Shown here: positions 11,532 through 21,420 of the stretch, piece after piece
How positions within the stretch are numbered: the first letter of the stretch is position 1
Layout: every line of letters starts with the position of its first letter
NCBI GenBank assembly: GCA_947044405.1
Contig: CAMRHE010000018.1
Span: 3,472,001-3,536,000, forward strand
Direction of reading: 5' to 3'
Origin: Leptodactylus fallax
Lineage: Eukaryota; Chordata; Amphibia; Anura; Leptodactylidae
Length of the DNA stretch: 64,000 nt
The notes under the pieces: generated by a model
The model's database searches: none
Told to the model about the DNA's origin: nothing
Seen by the model: only the letters and a program-made list of their open reading frames with translations
Program-made: the position numbers and the translations under genes

Positions 11532-11830
11532 TTAAAGAGGTTGTCCAGTATAATTTTTTTTCTTTTTTATAATTAGTCCGGGGGGAGGTGAATCCCTCCC
11601 TACCCCCCCTCCCCCAAAAAAGAAACATACTCACCTGTCTCCGGTGTCCTCCCAGCACGGTCCAGTCCTGCAGCTCCACTGTCTTCTTTTTGCCGGAATT
11701 CCTCACTGGCTGTGACGTCCCAGGTCCCTTCCCTTAGGCCGCTGATTGGCATCAAGGGTCACATGACATCACAGGTAGTCATGTGCAGGGGGAACTTCAG
11801 CTGGAAGAAAACAACAGAACTGCAGTGGCT
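11532..11830. mobile_element. T2-like head carrying composite core
   Basis: It starts TTTAAAGAGGTTGTCCAG and continues into a core with ACATACTCACCTGTCTCCGG, TGACGTCC, GATTGGC (inverted CCAAT) and GTCACATGAC. Closely similar sequence occurs at 57654-58000 and 60817-61030. It runs directly into minisatellite units at 11831, with no closing TTAAAG end found. Confidence 0.6.
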
Positions 11831-12010
11831 CCCACCCAGTATTATAAGCTCTACAGTGGCCCCCACCCAGTATTATAAGCTCCACAGTGGCCCCCACCCA
11901 GTATTATAAGCTCCACAGTGGCCCACACCCAGTATTATAAGCTCTACAGTGGCCCCCACACAGTATTATAAGCTCCACAGTGGCCCCCAAACAGTATTAT
12001 ATGCGCCCAA
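11831..12010 (-). repeat. 31-bp minisatellite, short block
   Basis: Five to six units of CAGTGGCCCCCACCCAGTAT plus TATAAGCTC(C/T)A. They are the reverse-orientation form of the 31-bp family at 8095-9050. Confidence 0.85.
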
Positions 12011-12035
12011 TAGCCCCCCCCTCCGCTTCGGTGCT

Positions 12036-12560
12036 ATTACTATGCTCTGGAGTATAATAATCGGAGGCCCAGGGGAACTGATTAAAAATAACAAACACTC
12101 ATGCTCACCTTGCCTTATCTTACCTTTTCTTGGCACCCTCGCTCCATCCTGTCGTTTTCAGATCCTTTTCCGACGTCGCTGCTGAGGCCTGTGATTGGGC
12201 CTCAGCGGTCACGTGGGGGCGCACTGACGTCATTACCGCTGGGGCCTAATCACAGGCCTCAGTCACATAACGGAAGAGTGGCGGAGAGAACGCTGTGCCC
12301 AGGAGAGGTGAGAATATGTATTTATTATTTTCAGTCACTTCCCCTGGGTGCCCTGCCCTGCCATCTATTGGAAAGGGGCCTGCAATATGCCAGGGCCCCT
12401 TTCCAATAACAGTATGTATAGCGGTCGGGGAACCAGGCTTTCCCCGACCGCTATCATAGTGGTCCTGGGCCCCGGCCATCTCCAGCTGGCCGCGGGCACC
12501 ATACCTGCCGAGCCCGGTCGCGGTCGCACCCCCTGCGACCGCGATCGTTACGCCACTGGT
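12036..12560. repeat. Composite hairpin/core repeat, copy 3
   Basis: The core is bounded by AATAACAAACACTCATGCTC (about 12084-12110) and AGGTGAGAATATGTATTTAT (about 12305-12331). It contains GATTGG at 12193-12198, TCACGTG at 12209-12215 and TGACGTCA at 12225-12232. Two GC-rich hairpins follow: AAAGGGGCCTGC/GCCAGGGCCCCTTT and AGCGGTCGGGGAA/TTCCCCGACCGCT. The right end, read on the minus strand, is CAGTGGCGTAACGATCGC, a hAT-like terminus. This suggests the composite may have been mobilised as a hAT-type element. Confidence 0.6.
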
Positions 12561-12659
12561 CAGGGGCCCGATCGGGCCCCCATGACATGAGGACTAATAG
12601 TCGGGACTCGGGGCCCACCGGTGGATTCACCGGTTCCCCAGTGGGCCAGTCCGACCCTG

Positions 12660-14370
12660 CCTGTGGAACATTATACTGGAGAGCATATTATACTGTGTGG
12701 GGCCCCTGTGGAGCATTATGCTGGGGAGGGGGCCCTCTGGATAGCATATTATATTGTGTGGGGCCCCTGTGGAGCATTATACTGGGGAGGGGCCCCTGGA
12801 TAGCATATTATACTGTGTAGGGCCACTGTCGAGCATTATAATAGGGGGGCCCCCTCTGGATAGCATATTATACTGTGTGGGGCCCCTGTGGAACATTATA
12901 CTGGGGAGGGGGCCCTCTGGATAGCATATTATACTGTGTGGGGCCCCTGTGGAGCATTATACTAAGACGGGGGCCCTCTGGATAGGATATTATACTGTGT
13001 GGGGCCCCTGTGGAGCATTATACTGGGGAGGGGGCCCTCTGGATAGCATATTATACTGTGTGGGTCCCCTGTGGAGCATTATATTGGGGAGGGGGCCCTT
13101 TGGATAGCATATTATACTGTGTGGGGCCACTGTGGAGCATTATACTGGGGGAGTCCCTCTGGATATCATATTATACTGTGTGGGGCCACTGTGGAGCATT
13201 ATACTGGGGGAGTCCCTCTGGATATCATATTATACTGTGTGGGGCCACTGTGGAGCATTTAACTGGGGGGGGGGCCTCTGGATAGTATATTATACTGTAT
13301 GGGGCCTGTGTGGAGCATTATAATGTGGGGGGCTGTGGAGAGCATATGATATTCTCTGGGGCCACTTTGGAGCATTATACTGGGGGGCCCTCTGGAGAGC
13401 ATATTATACTGTTTTGGGCCACTGTGGAGCATTATACTGGGGGAACCTCTCTAGGCAATATATTATACTGTGTGGAGGCCATTCTGGAGCATGTTATACT
13501 GTGTGGGATCACTGTGGAGCATTATTCTGGGAGGGCCATCTGCAGAGCATATTATATTGCGTGGCGCCACTGTGGGGCATTATTCGGGGGGGGAAACTAA
13601 GGAGCATTATACTAGGGGGCCCTCTGGGGAGTATATTATACTGTGTGGGGCCTACTGTGGAGCATTATACTGGGGGGACACTCTGGGGAGCATAAGATAT
13701 TGCGTGTCACCACTATGGAGCAAAATACTGGGGGGGGGCACTGTGGAGCATTATACTAGCGGGTCCCTCTGGGGAGCATATTATACTATAGGCCACTGTG
13801 GAGCTTTATATTGGGGGGAAGGGGCAGTGTGGGGAGCCTGTTATACTTTGTGGGGCCGCTGTGGAGTTTATTATATTGTGTGGGGCTTCTCGGGAGCATA
13901 TTATACTCTTTGGGGCCATTGTAGAGCATTATACTGGGGGTGACTGTGGGGAGAATATTATACTGTAGGGGACCACTGTGGAGCATTATACTGGGGGAAC
14001 CCCTCTGGGCAGTATATTATACCGTGTGGAGGCCATTGTGGAGCATGTTATACTGTGTTAGGCCACTGTGGAGCATTATACTGGGGGGACAGTGTGGGAT
14101 GTATATTACACTGTATGGAGCATATTATATTGTATGGGGTTGCTGGGGAGCATATTGTACTGTCTGGGGCCACTAAGAGGTAGTATACTGTGTGGAGCCT
14201 TATATACCATGTGTAGCCACTATGGGGGGTTCAGGGGAGCATTTTATACTGTGTGGGTCCACTGTGGAGCACTATATACCATGTGGGGAAACTATGGAGG
14301 GCTCAGGGGAGCATTTTATACCGTAGAGCATTATATACCATGTGGAGCATTATACTGTGGGGGGGGGGGC
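12660..14370 (+). repeat. 61-bp minisatellite array
   Basis: About 28 units of a 61-bp repeat. One half reads GGGGCCCCTGTGGAGCATTA and the other GGGGGCCCTCTGGATAGCAT, each followed by ATTATACTG. The two halves are diverged versions of one 30-31-bp monomer, so the unit is a dimer related to the 8-9 kb array. Units are uniform at 12660-13260 and increasingly divergent towards 14370. Because 61 is not a multiple of three, all three forward frames stay open, which explains the string of 60-157-residue repetitive ORFs. None is credible as a gene. Confidence 0.95.
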
Positions 14371-14689
14371 TCAAAATTCCTGCTGGCAGCCCTGTGTGCT
14401 ATGTCTGCATCACAGCTCCCTCACTTTAATCTTGCACATACGTGTAGTGCTCCATGGCCATGTCATTCCCCATACAGTACTGTGCATGAACCAGCCATGG
14501 AGTTATTGGGGTCTGCACAGTACTATAGGGGCTGACTATACTGGGAACATACTCAGTAACACCAGATAGTCGGCACATATGTAAGACTTCAGTGAAGGAG
14601 CCATGGTGTAGGCTATTAGCAGGAAGCTGTTGGGTGGGGCCCCAGAACAAGTTCCTCTGGTGGGCCTAAGGCCCTTCAGTCCAACACTG

Positions 14690-14823
14690 TATAATGGAGA
14701 ACTATTATATATAAGGGTGGGTTACTATATATAATTGAGAAACTTAAATATGAGGGGGCTATTATAAGGGGGAACTATTATTTATAAGACGGGCTATTAT
14801 TTATAAGGGGGAACTATTATATA
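14690..14823 (+). repeat. AT-rich minisatellite, left part
   Basis: Imperfect units of about 20-25 bp with the theme TTATAAGGGGGAACTATTAT. The array is interrupted by Tc1-A at 14824 and resumes at 20865. Confidence 0.8.
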
Positions 14824-15188
14824 CAGTGGGGAAAAAAAGTATTTAGTCAGCCACCAATTGTGCAAGTTCTCCCACTTAAAAAGATGAGAGAGGCCTGTAA
14901 TTGACATCATAGGTAGACCTCAACTATGAGAGACAAAATGAGAAAACAAATCCAGAAAATCACATTGTCTGATTTTTTAAGAATTTATTTGTAAATTATG
15001 GTGGAAAATAAGTATTTGGTCACCTACAAACAAGCAAGATTTCTGGCTCTCACAGACCTGTCACTTCTTCTTTAAGAGGCTCCTCTGTCCTCCACTCATT
15101 ACCTGTAGTAATGGCACCTGTTTGACATTGTTATCAGTATAAAAGACACCTGTCCACATTCTCAAACAGTCACACTCCAAACTCCACT

Positions 15189-16198
15189 ATGGTGAAGACC
15201 AAAGAGCTGTGGAAGGACACCAGAAACAAAATTGTAGACCTGCACCAGGATGGGAAGACTGAATCTGCAATAGGCAAGCAGCTTGGTGTGAAGAAATCAA
15301 CTGTGGGAGCAATAATTAGAAAATAGAAGACATATAAGACCACTGATAATCTCCCTCGATCAGGGGCTCCATGCAAGATCTCACCCCGTGGGGTCAAAAT
15401 GATTACAAGAACGGTGAGCAAAAATCCCAGAACCACACGGGGGGACTTAGTGAATGACCTGCAGAAAGCTGGGACTAATGTAACAAAGGCTACCGTCAGT
15501 AACACACTACGCCGCCAGGGACGCAGATCCTGCAGTGCCAGACGTGTCCCTCTGCTTAAGCCAGTACATATCCGGGCCCGTCTGAAGTTTGCTAGAGAGC
15601 ATTTGGATGATCCAGAAGAGTTTTGGGAAAATGTCATATGGTCAGATGAAACCAAAGTAGAACTGTTTGATAGAAACACAATCCGCGTGTTTGGAGGAGA
15701 GTGAATGCTGAGTTGCATCCAAAGAACACCATACCTACTGTGAAGCATGGGGGTGGCAACATCATGCTTTGGGGCTGTTTCTCTGCAAAGGGACCAGGAC
15801 GACTGATCCGTGTACATGAAAGAATGAATGGGGCCATGTATCGTGAGATTTTGAGTGCAAACCTCCTTCCATCAGCAAGGGCATTGAAGATGAAACATGG
15901 CTGGGTCTTTCAGCATGACAATGATCCCAAGCACACCGCCAGGGCAACGAAAGAGTGGCTTCGTAAGAAGCATTTTAAGATCCTGGAGTGGTCTAGCCAG
16001 TTTCCAGATCTCAACACCATAGAAAACTTTTGGAGGGAGTTGAAAGTCCGTGTTGCCCAGCAACAGCCCCAAAACATCACTGCTCTAGAGGAGATCTGCA
16101 TGGAGGAATGGGCCAACATACCAGCAACAGTGTGTGCCAACCTTGTGAAGACTTACAGAAAATGTTTGACCTCTGTCATTGCCAACAAAGGATATATA
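15189..16198 (+). pseudogene. Tc1-A transposase (DD34E), broken
   Basis: The start is the ATG in [14 protein letters not shown]. An N-terminal helix-turn-helix is followed by an in-frame TAG at 15324-15326 (Trp expected from the paralogue) and by a frameshift near 15680-15700, where the frame ending VFGGE passes to NAELHPKN. Catalytic motifs remain visible: [20 protein letters not shown] and [10 protein letters not shown], with 34 residues between the last Asp and Glu. Tc1-B inserted after the codons for NKGYI. The last codons (TKY and TGA) are displaced to 20637-20648. A normal copy would have about 340 residues. Confidence 0.9.
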
Positions 16199-16410
16199 CA
16201 GTGCCTTGCGAAAGTATTCGGCCCCCTTGAACTTTTCAACCTTTTGCCACATTTCAGGCTTCAAACATAAGGATATAAAATTTAAATTTTTTTGGTAAAG
16301 AATCAACAAGTGGGACACAGTTGTGAAGTGGAACAAAATTTATTGTATATTTTAAACTTTTGTGAAAAATAAAAAACTGAAAAGTGGGGCGTGCCAAATT
16401 ATTCGGCCCC

Positions 16411-18842
16411 CTAAACCTTCCTCTAGTGTTAGGGTCGTGACCGACCCGTTTTAGGTTTTAAATGCATACAAATTCTACATACATTTGTTTATTGCATCAA
16501 GACTTTTTGACTTTTTCAGGAACTTATTTTTAAACAAAATACAATAAAATAAAACTATTTTACTAAATTGTAAAATGCTCTTATTAAAATTATAACATTT
16601 GTGTTGTTGGGGTCAATTTCGACCCAGGTCTAATATAAGAGTAAAAAAACAATAATAAGTCCCAAAACTGAACTCATAAACACAATATAAACCAACAGCC
16701 CACAGCCAGCTCTACCTCCAACAACTTGAGTTAGGGACATGTCCAGGCATGTATGGCCAAATCAGCTTACAGTTGGTACTTTGCAGAGTATACATCTTCA
16801 GTTTACACCATGCAACAATGAGGAGAAGATTAGATGCAAGCCAAATTCTGGATTATATCTTGGATGATAATGAATCAGAGGACACACAGCAGCAAACTGA
16901 TACAGATGAACAGGTTTCTGAGGAGGAAGATGATGTGGAGTATCAAGCGGAAGACACAGACAGTTCTGATCAGTCTGATGAGGAGGTCACCGGTGCTGAA
17001 GCTGCTCCCGCTGAAAGATTCAAATCCAAAAGTGGCAAGATCATTTGGAGCTCAGTACCTCCAGATGTACATGGCAGGGCAGATGCTGCAAATGTCATAA
17101 AAATGACCACTGGGATCACAAGGTTTGCTGTGACAAGAGTAAGTGACATCAAGACATGTTTTGATCTGTTTATGCCATTGTCAATAAAAAAAGTCATTAT
17201 TGCTATGACAAACCTTGAAGGAAAAAAAAGTCCACGGCAACATGTGGAATGACCTTCATGATGATGAACTGGATGCCTACATTGGTGTTCTTCTCCTTGC
17301 TGGAATGTACAAATCCTGCAATGAGGCCACTGATAGTCTCTGGGACGCATCGACAGGCAGGAATATTTTCCGGGCAACAATGTCACTTCAAAAGTTTCAA
17401 ATGATATCAAGAGTCCTCAGATTTGACAACAGAGACACCAGAACAAAATCTGACAAACTTGCTCCCATCAGGGATGTTTGGGAGAAATGGGTGCAGCTCC
17501 TTCCACTGATGTTCAACCCAGGGCCAGAGGTGACAGTAGACGAACGTTTTCTCCCTTTCCGCGGAAAATGCCCCTTCCGGCAATACATGCCAAGTAAGCC
17601 AGGCAAATACGGCATAAAAATCTGGGCAGCCTGTGATGCAAAAACTAGCTATGCATGGAATCTACAGATTTACACAGGCAAGTCTGCAAGCGGCATCCCT
17701 GAAAAAAACCAAGGAAAACGTGTAGTCCTCGATATGACTACTGGACTGCAGGGTCACAACATTACTTGTGACAATTTTTTTACCAGCTATGACCTTGGAC
17801 AAGAACTTCTCAGGAGGAAAATCACCATGGTGGGCACAGTGAAAAAAAACAAACCTGAGCTGCCCGCTGAATTGTTGCAGATGAAGGACAGGGCTCCACT
17901 TTCCTCAAAGTTTGTTTTTACAGACACCACCACTGCTGTTTCATACTGCCCCAAAAAACGACAGAATGTGGTACTGATGTCCACACTTCACAAAGATGCA
18001 GCTGTGTCATCAGGAAGTGACAAAAAGCCCAGAATCATCCTGGACTATAACAAAAACAAAGGAGGAGTGGACAACCTGGACAAGCTGACTGCCACCTACA
18101 CTTGCCAGCGAATGACTAGGAGATGGCCAATGGTTGTATTTTCCAACATCCTTGATGTGTCAGCATACAATGCATTTGTGTTGTGGACCCACATTCACCA
18201 AGGATGGAATTCAAAGAAAAAAAACAAGCGGAGGATGTTTCTTGAGGAACTAGGAAGATCCCTTGTCAAGGCACACATTGACCAAAGGGAACGGGTGCCC
18301 CGAGACCCAGCCGCTGCAGCCTTGGTCCGACAACTCCAGAGCTCAACAAGTGCTTCGCCCACACCCACAGCAACACAAAGAGCATCATCACCAGCATCCT
18401 CCTCAACCAGCCCTGCCTCAACATCAACCACAACAGCCACAACCCCAGTGAGACCACCTGATTCTAAAAGAAAGAGGTGTCAGGTCTGCCCTAGCAATAA
18501 GGACAGAAAGACAAACACATCGTGCTTCGCCTGCAAAAAATACCTCTGCAAAGAACACACAAAAAGTGTCACTTTTTGCCACACATGCATCTAAATACTA
18601 ATGCATCTAAAAACTAGTACTTGATTTCTGTTGATTTGATTTGCTTGATTGATTGTTGTTTGTTTGTTTGACCTAGAAAAGCTACTTTTTATTATTATTG
18701 CTATTAATGTTAATATAATCTTCATCTTTTATTTGTATTAAAGTTCTATAAAAAAAAAAAAATCTGTTTTTTGCCTTTTTCATAAAGTAGTTAGATATGG
18801 GTCAAAATTGACCCGTAACACCATAGATGTTACTAGAGTTAA
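16411..18842 (+). mobile_element. piggyBac element nested in Tc1-B
   Basis: The left end reads CCTTCCTCTAGTGTTAGGGT after a mutated TTAA (TAAA, about 16412-16415). The right end, read inward on the minus strand, begins TTAACTCTAGTAACATC from the TTAA at 18839-18842. Each end carries the 16-bp palindrome GGGTC-N6-GACCC (16432-16447 and 18799-18814), and a third copy lies at 16610-16625. It inserted in Tc1-B where an intact copy would read about CGGCCCCTTAAC. It encodes one transposase. Confidence 0.88.
16818..18594 (+). pseudogene. piggyBac transposase, one frameshift
   Basis: The start is the ATG of MRRRLDASQILDY; an upstream in-frame ATG at 16749 lies in leader sequence. The protein has an acidic N-terminal region (QTDTDEQVSEEEDD). 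The frame shifts once at an A8 run (about 17222-17229), where one A too many moves translation out of frame to a TGA at 17250-17252. The continuing frame (17215-18594) carries the DDE_Tnp_1_7 catalytic core. Its three Asp are in TVDERFLPFRG, ITCDNFFTS and GGVDNLDK (residues 109, 186 and 286 of that segment). A C-terminal Cys-rich zinc-binding domain follows (C422, C425, C437, C440, C445, H448, C455, C458). Combined length is about 591 residues, normal for the family. It excises and inserts the element at TTAA. All key residues are present. Confidence 0.92.
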
Positions 18843-19214
18843 TAATATAAAATATATATATGTATATTTTTTTTACATTTAAGAAATGTGTTCTAAAACC
18901 CTTCAGTAATAGTCAGGTAATATAACAAACTTTTTTAAGTTTATATTATTCTCTTGAGGTTCATTTGACAATATTTTTATATTGAAAATGAAGGGTACGC
19001 TCTCAAATGAAAGGCCCAGGGGGCCACAACAAAAATATTAAAATCAATCCTTCCATGGATGAGAAACCCTAACAAGGTAACTAAGAGGTAAGAAACAAAT
19101 TGGATCATAAATAACTGCCTCTTTTAGGGTATCCTAGGGGGGGTTTAAGACGGGGGGGAAAACCGGCCGGTTAAAAAAAAAAAAAGGAAAAGAAGAAAAA
19201 AAAAAAAAGGGAGG
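18843..19214. other. Unexplained segment between piggyBac end and Tc1-B
   Basis: About 280 bp (18843-19120) matches neither Tc1-B nor piggyBac as seen elsewhere here. It is followed by 19120-19214, rich in G, A and C homopolymers and poor in normal sequence. The Tc1-B frame resumes at 19215. It could be a further insertion or a consensus error. Confidence 0.5.
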
Positions 19215-19695
19215 TTAAGTTAATACTTTGTAGCGCCAGCGCCCTTTTGCTGCGATTGCAGATGCAAGTCGCTTGGGGTATGTCTCTATCAGTTTTGCAC
19301 ATTGGAGAGACTGAAATTCTTGCCCATTCTTCCTTGGAAAACAGCTCGAGTTCAGTGAGGTTGGATGGAGAGCGTATGTGAACAGCAGTTTTCAGCTCTT
19401 TCCACAGATTCTCGATTGGATTCAGGTCTGGACTTTGACTTGGCCATTCTAACATCTGGATACATTTATTTGTGAACCATTCCATTGTAGATTTTGCTTT
19501 ATGTTTGGGATCATTGTCTTGTTGGAAGATAAATCTCCGTCCCAGTCTCAGGTCTTTTGCAAACTCCAACAGGTTTTCTCCCAAAAGGGCCCCGTATTCC
19601 CCCCCCCCCACCTCCCCCCCAAATTTAACCCCCTCCCCCCCCCCCGCGGGGGGGAAGGGGGGCCCAAACCGGGGGGGCCCCCCCCCCGGGTTTGT

Positions 19696-19733
<38 letters not shown>

Positions 19734-20241
19734 GTCGCCCCCCAAAAATTGTTTTGTGGTGTGGGGGCAAAAAGTGAGTTTGTTTTTTTCTGCCCCGAAA
19801 AACACCTTCTTCCACATGTTTGGTGTGTCTCCCAGGTGGCTTGTGGCAAACTTTAAACGAGACTTTTTATGGATATCTTTGAGAAATGGCTTTCTTCTTG
19901 CCACTCTTCCATAAAGGCCAGATTTGTGCAGTGTATGACTGATTGTTGTCCTAAGGACTGACTCTCCCACCTCAGCTGTAGATCTCTGCAGTTTCATCCA
20001 GAGTGATCATGGGCCTCTTGGCTGCATCTCTGATCAGTCTTCTCCTTGTTTGAGATGAAAGTTTAGAGGGACGGCCGGGTCTTGGTAGATTTGCAGTGGT
20101 CTGATACCATTTCAATATGATCGCTTGCACAGTGCTCCTTGGGATGTTTAAAGTTTGGGAAATCTTTTTCTATCCAAATCCGGCTTTAAACTTCTCCACA
20201 ACGGTATCATGGACCTGCCTGGTGTGTTCCTTGGTCTTCAT
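19215..20241 (-). pseudogene. Tc1-B transposase (DD34E), broken
   Basis: The minus-strand frame starts MKTKEHTRQVHD at 20241. A TAG at 20170-20172 replaces an expected Tyr codon in the first helix-turn-helix (FKAGFG-stop-KKISQTL). A one-base insertion near 19990 shifts the frame before TAEVGESVLRTTIS. A segment that should encode the first catalytic Asp and the following KHGGG region is replaced by poly-G/C sequence (19575-19790). Downstream, [17 protein letters not shown] and [10 protein letters not shown] are intact, with DD34E spacing. The gene is inactive as read. Confidence 0.88.
19575..19790. other. Poly-G/C low-complexity block, probable sequence artefact
   Basis: Long C and G runs, including more than 40 consecutive G around 19697-19730, replace about 270 bp of expected Tc1-B coding sequence. 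The flanks (19740-19800) contain recognisable but corrupted transposase sequence. This looks like a poor consensus rather than biology. Poly-Pro and poly-Gly ORFs here are meaningless. Confidence 0.75.
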
Positions 20242-20864
20242 GATGCTCTCTGTGCTTTAAACAAAACCCTGAGACTATCACAGAGCAGGTGCATTTATAC
20301 GGAGACTTAATTACACACAGGTGGATTATATTTATAATCATCAGTCATTTAGGACAACATTGGATCATTCAGAGATCCTCACTGAACTTCTGGAGTGAGT
20401 TTGCTGCACTGAAAGTAAAGGGGCCGAATAATATTGCACGCCCCATTTTCCAATTTTTTATTTTTTACAAAAGTTTAAAATAACCAATAAATTTAGTTCC
20501 ACGTCACAATTGTGTCCCACTTGTTGTTGATTCTTCACCAAAAAAAAAAAAATTTTATATCTTTATGTTTGAAGCCTGAAATGTGGCAAAAGGTTGAAAA
20601 GTTCAAGGGGGCCGAATACTTTCGCAAGGCACTGTAACAAAGTACTGAGATGAACTTTTGTTATTGACCAAATACTTATTTTCTACCTTAATTTGCAAAT
20701 AAATTCTTTAAAAATCAGACAATGTGATTTTCTGGATTTGTTTTCTCATTTTGTCTCTCATAGTTGAGGTTTACCTATGATGTCAATTACAGGCTGAGCT
20801 CATCTTTTTAAGTGGGAGAACTTGCACAATTGGTGGCTGACTAAATACTTTTTTTTCCCCACTG

Positions 20865-21200
20865 TATAAGGCATCCATTATAAGGGGAAGCTATTACTTA
20901 TAAGAGGGGAACTATTTATAAGGGGGGGGGTATAATTGCTAAATGGGCTTATTTATAAAGGGGGCTATCAGTGATAATGGGGACTATTATTTATAAGGGT
21001 AACTATTATTTATATGGGGGCTAGTTATAAGGGAGCAGTATTATTTTTATACGGGTTGACTGTTACTGATAAGGGGGAATATTACTACACGGCACTATTT
21101 ATCATTTATAAGGGAGCTATTACTGATAAAGGTGTAATATTATTTATAAGCAGGGACTATTATTTATAAGGAGGCGCTATAGTAACTGATGACTGGGTGC
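20865..21200 (+). repeat. AT-rich minisatellite, right part
   Basis: Continuation of the array at 14690-14823: degenerate 20-25-bp units around ACTATTATTTATAAGGGGG. The units grow more divergent to the right. Confidence 0.8.
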
Positions 21201-21420
21201 AAGAATCTATTAGGTGGTACAAAGGTGCTCATTTGAATGGTGTGTTGTAAAATGGGGCTTGTTATTACTTTTTTGTTGGCAGAAAGGAGGCGTTATTATA
21301 GGGGTTGCCACTGCAAGACAATGTTGTTGTTTGCATATCAGCATTTGGGGCCCCACTTTTAATTTTGCCCAGGGCCCCACTTTGTCTAAAACCGACCCTG
21401 GTAAGAGGTGAAGATGGATG
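21201..21420. repeat. Composite-family end module
   Basis: GCCCAGGGCCCCACTTTGTC lies near 21371 and is followed by a CCGACCCTGG-like end. It mirrors the AATTGCCCAGGGCCCC stretch at 9612-9630. It may be the opposite end of a long composite that begins near 9570. Confidence 0.35.

Larger units (their letters stand above)
16199..20634 (-). mobile_element. Tc1-B element (nested in Tc1-A)
   Basis: Ends are CAGTGCCTTGCGAAAGTATT at the left and its exact inverse at the right. TA is duplicated (16197-16198 and 20635-20636). Joining the flanks restores the Tc1-A 3' coding end exactly as in the copy at 32352, so the insertion boundary is certain. The inverted repeats extend about 190 bp. The element is interrupted by a piggyBac insertion and by low-quality-looking sequence. 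An isolated end of the same family lies at 31816-32003. Confidence 0.93.
14824..20864 (+). mobile_element. Tc1-A element (outer), carrying nested insertions
   Basis: Ends are CAGTGGGGAAAAAAAGTATT at the left and its inverse with TTTTTTCCCCACTG at the right. TA duplications are at 14822-14823 and 20865-20866. Without its insertions the element would be about 1.6 kb: 14824-16198 plus 20635-20864. It lies inside the AT-rich minisatellite and is itself split near its 3' end by Tc1-B. A second, internally deleted copy is at 32138-33573. Confidence 0.93.

Noticed and set aside
12587..14535. Series of 60-157-residue forward ORFs with repeated peptides
   Set aside because: They lie in the 61-bp array. 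The period is not a multiple of three and all three frames are open, so they arise from the absence of stops in the repeat. There is no start context and no known domain.
15170..15817. 215-residue minus-strand ORF
   Set aside because: It runs antisense through the Tc1-A transposase, whose plus-strand reading has clear family motifs.
16749..16817. Upstream ATG extending the piggyBac frame by 23 residues
   Set aside because: The extension is hydrophobic and unlike transposase N-termini. The ATG at 16818 begins the typical basic then acidic region.
19171..19914. Poly-Pro and poly-Gly ORFs on both strands
   Set aside because: They are created by the G/C homopolymer block, which is probably a sequence artefact.
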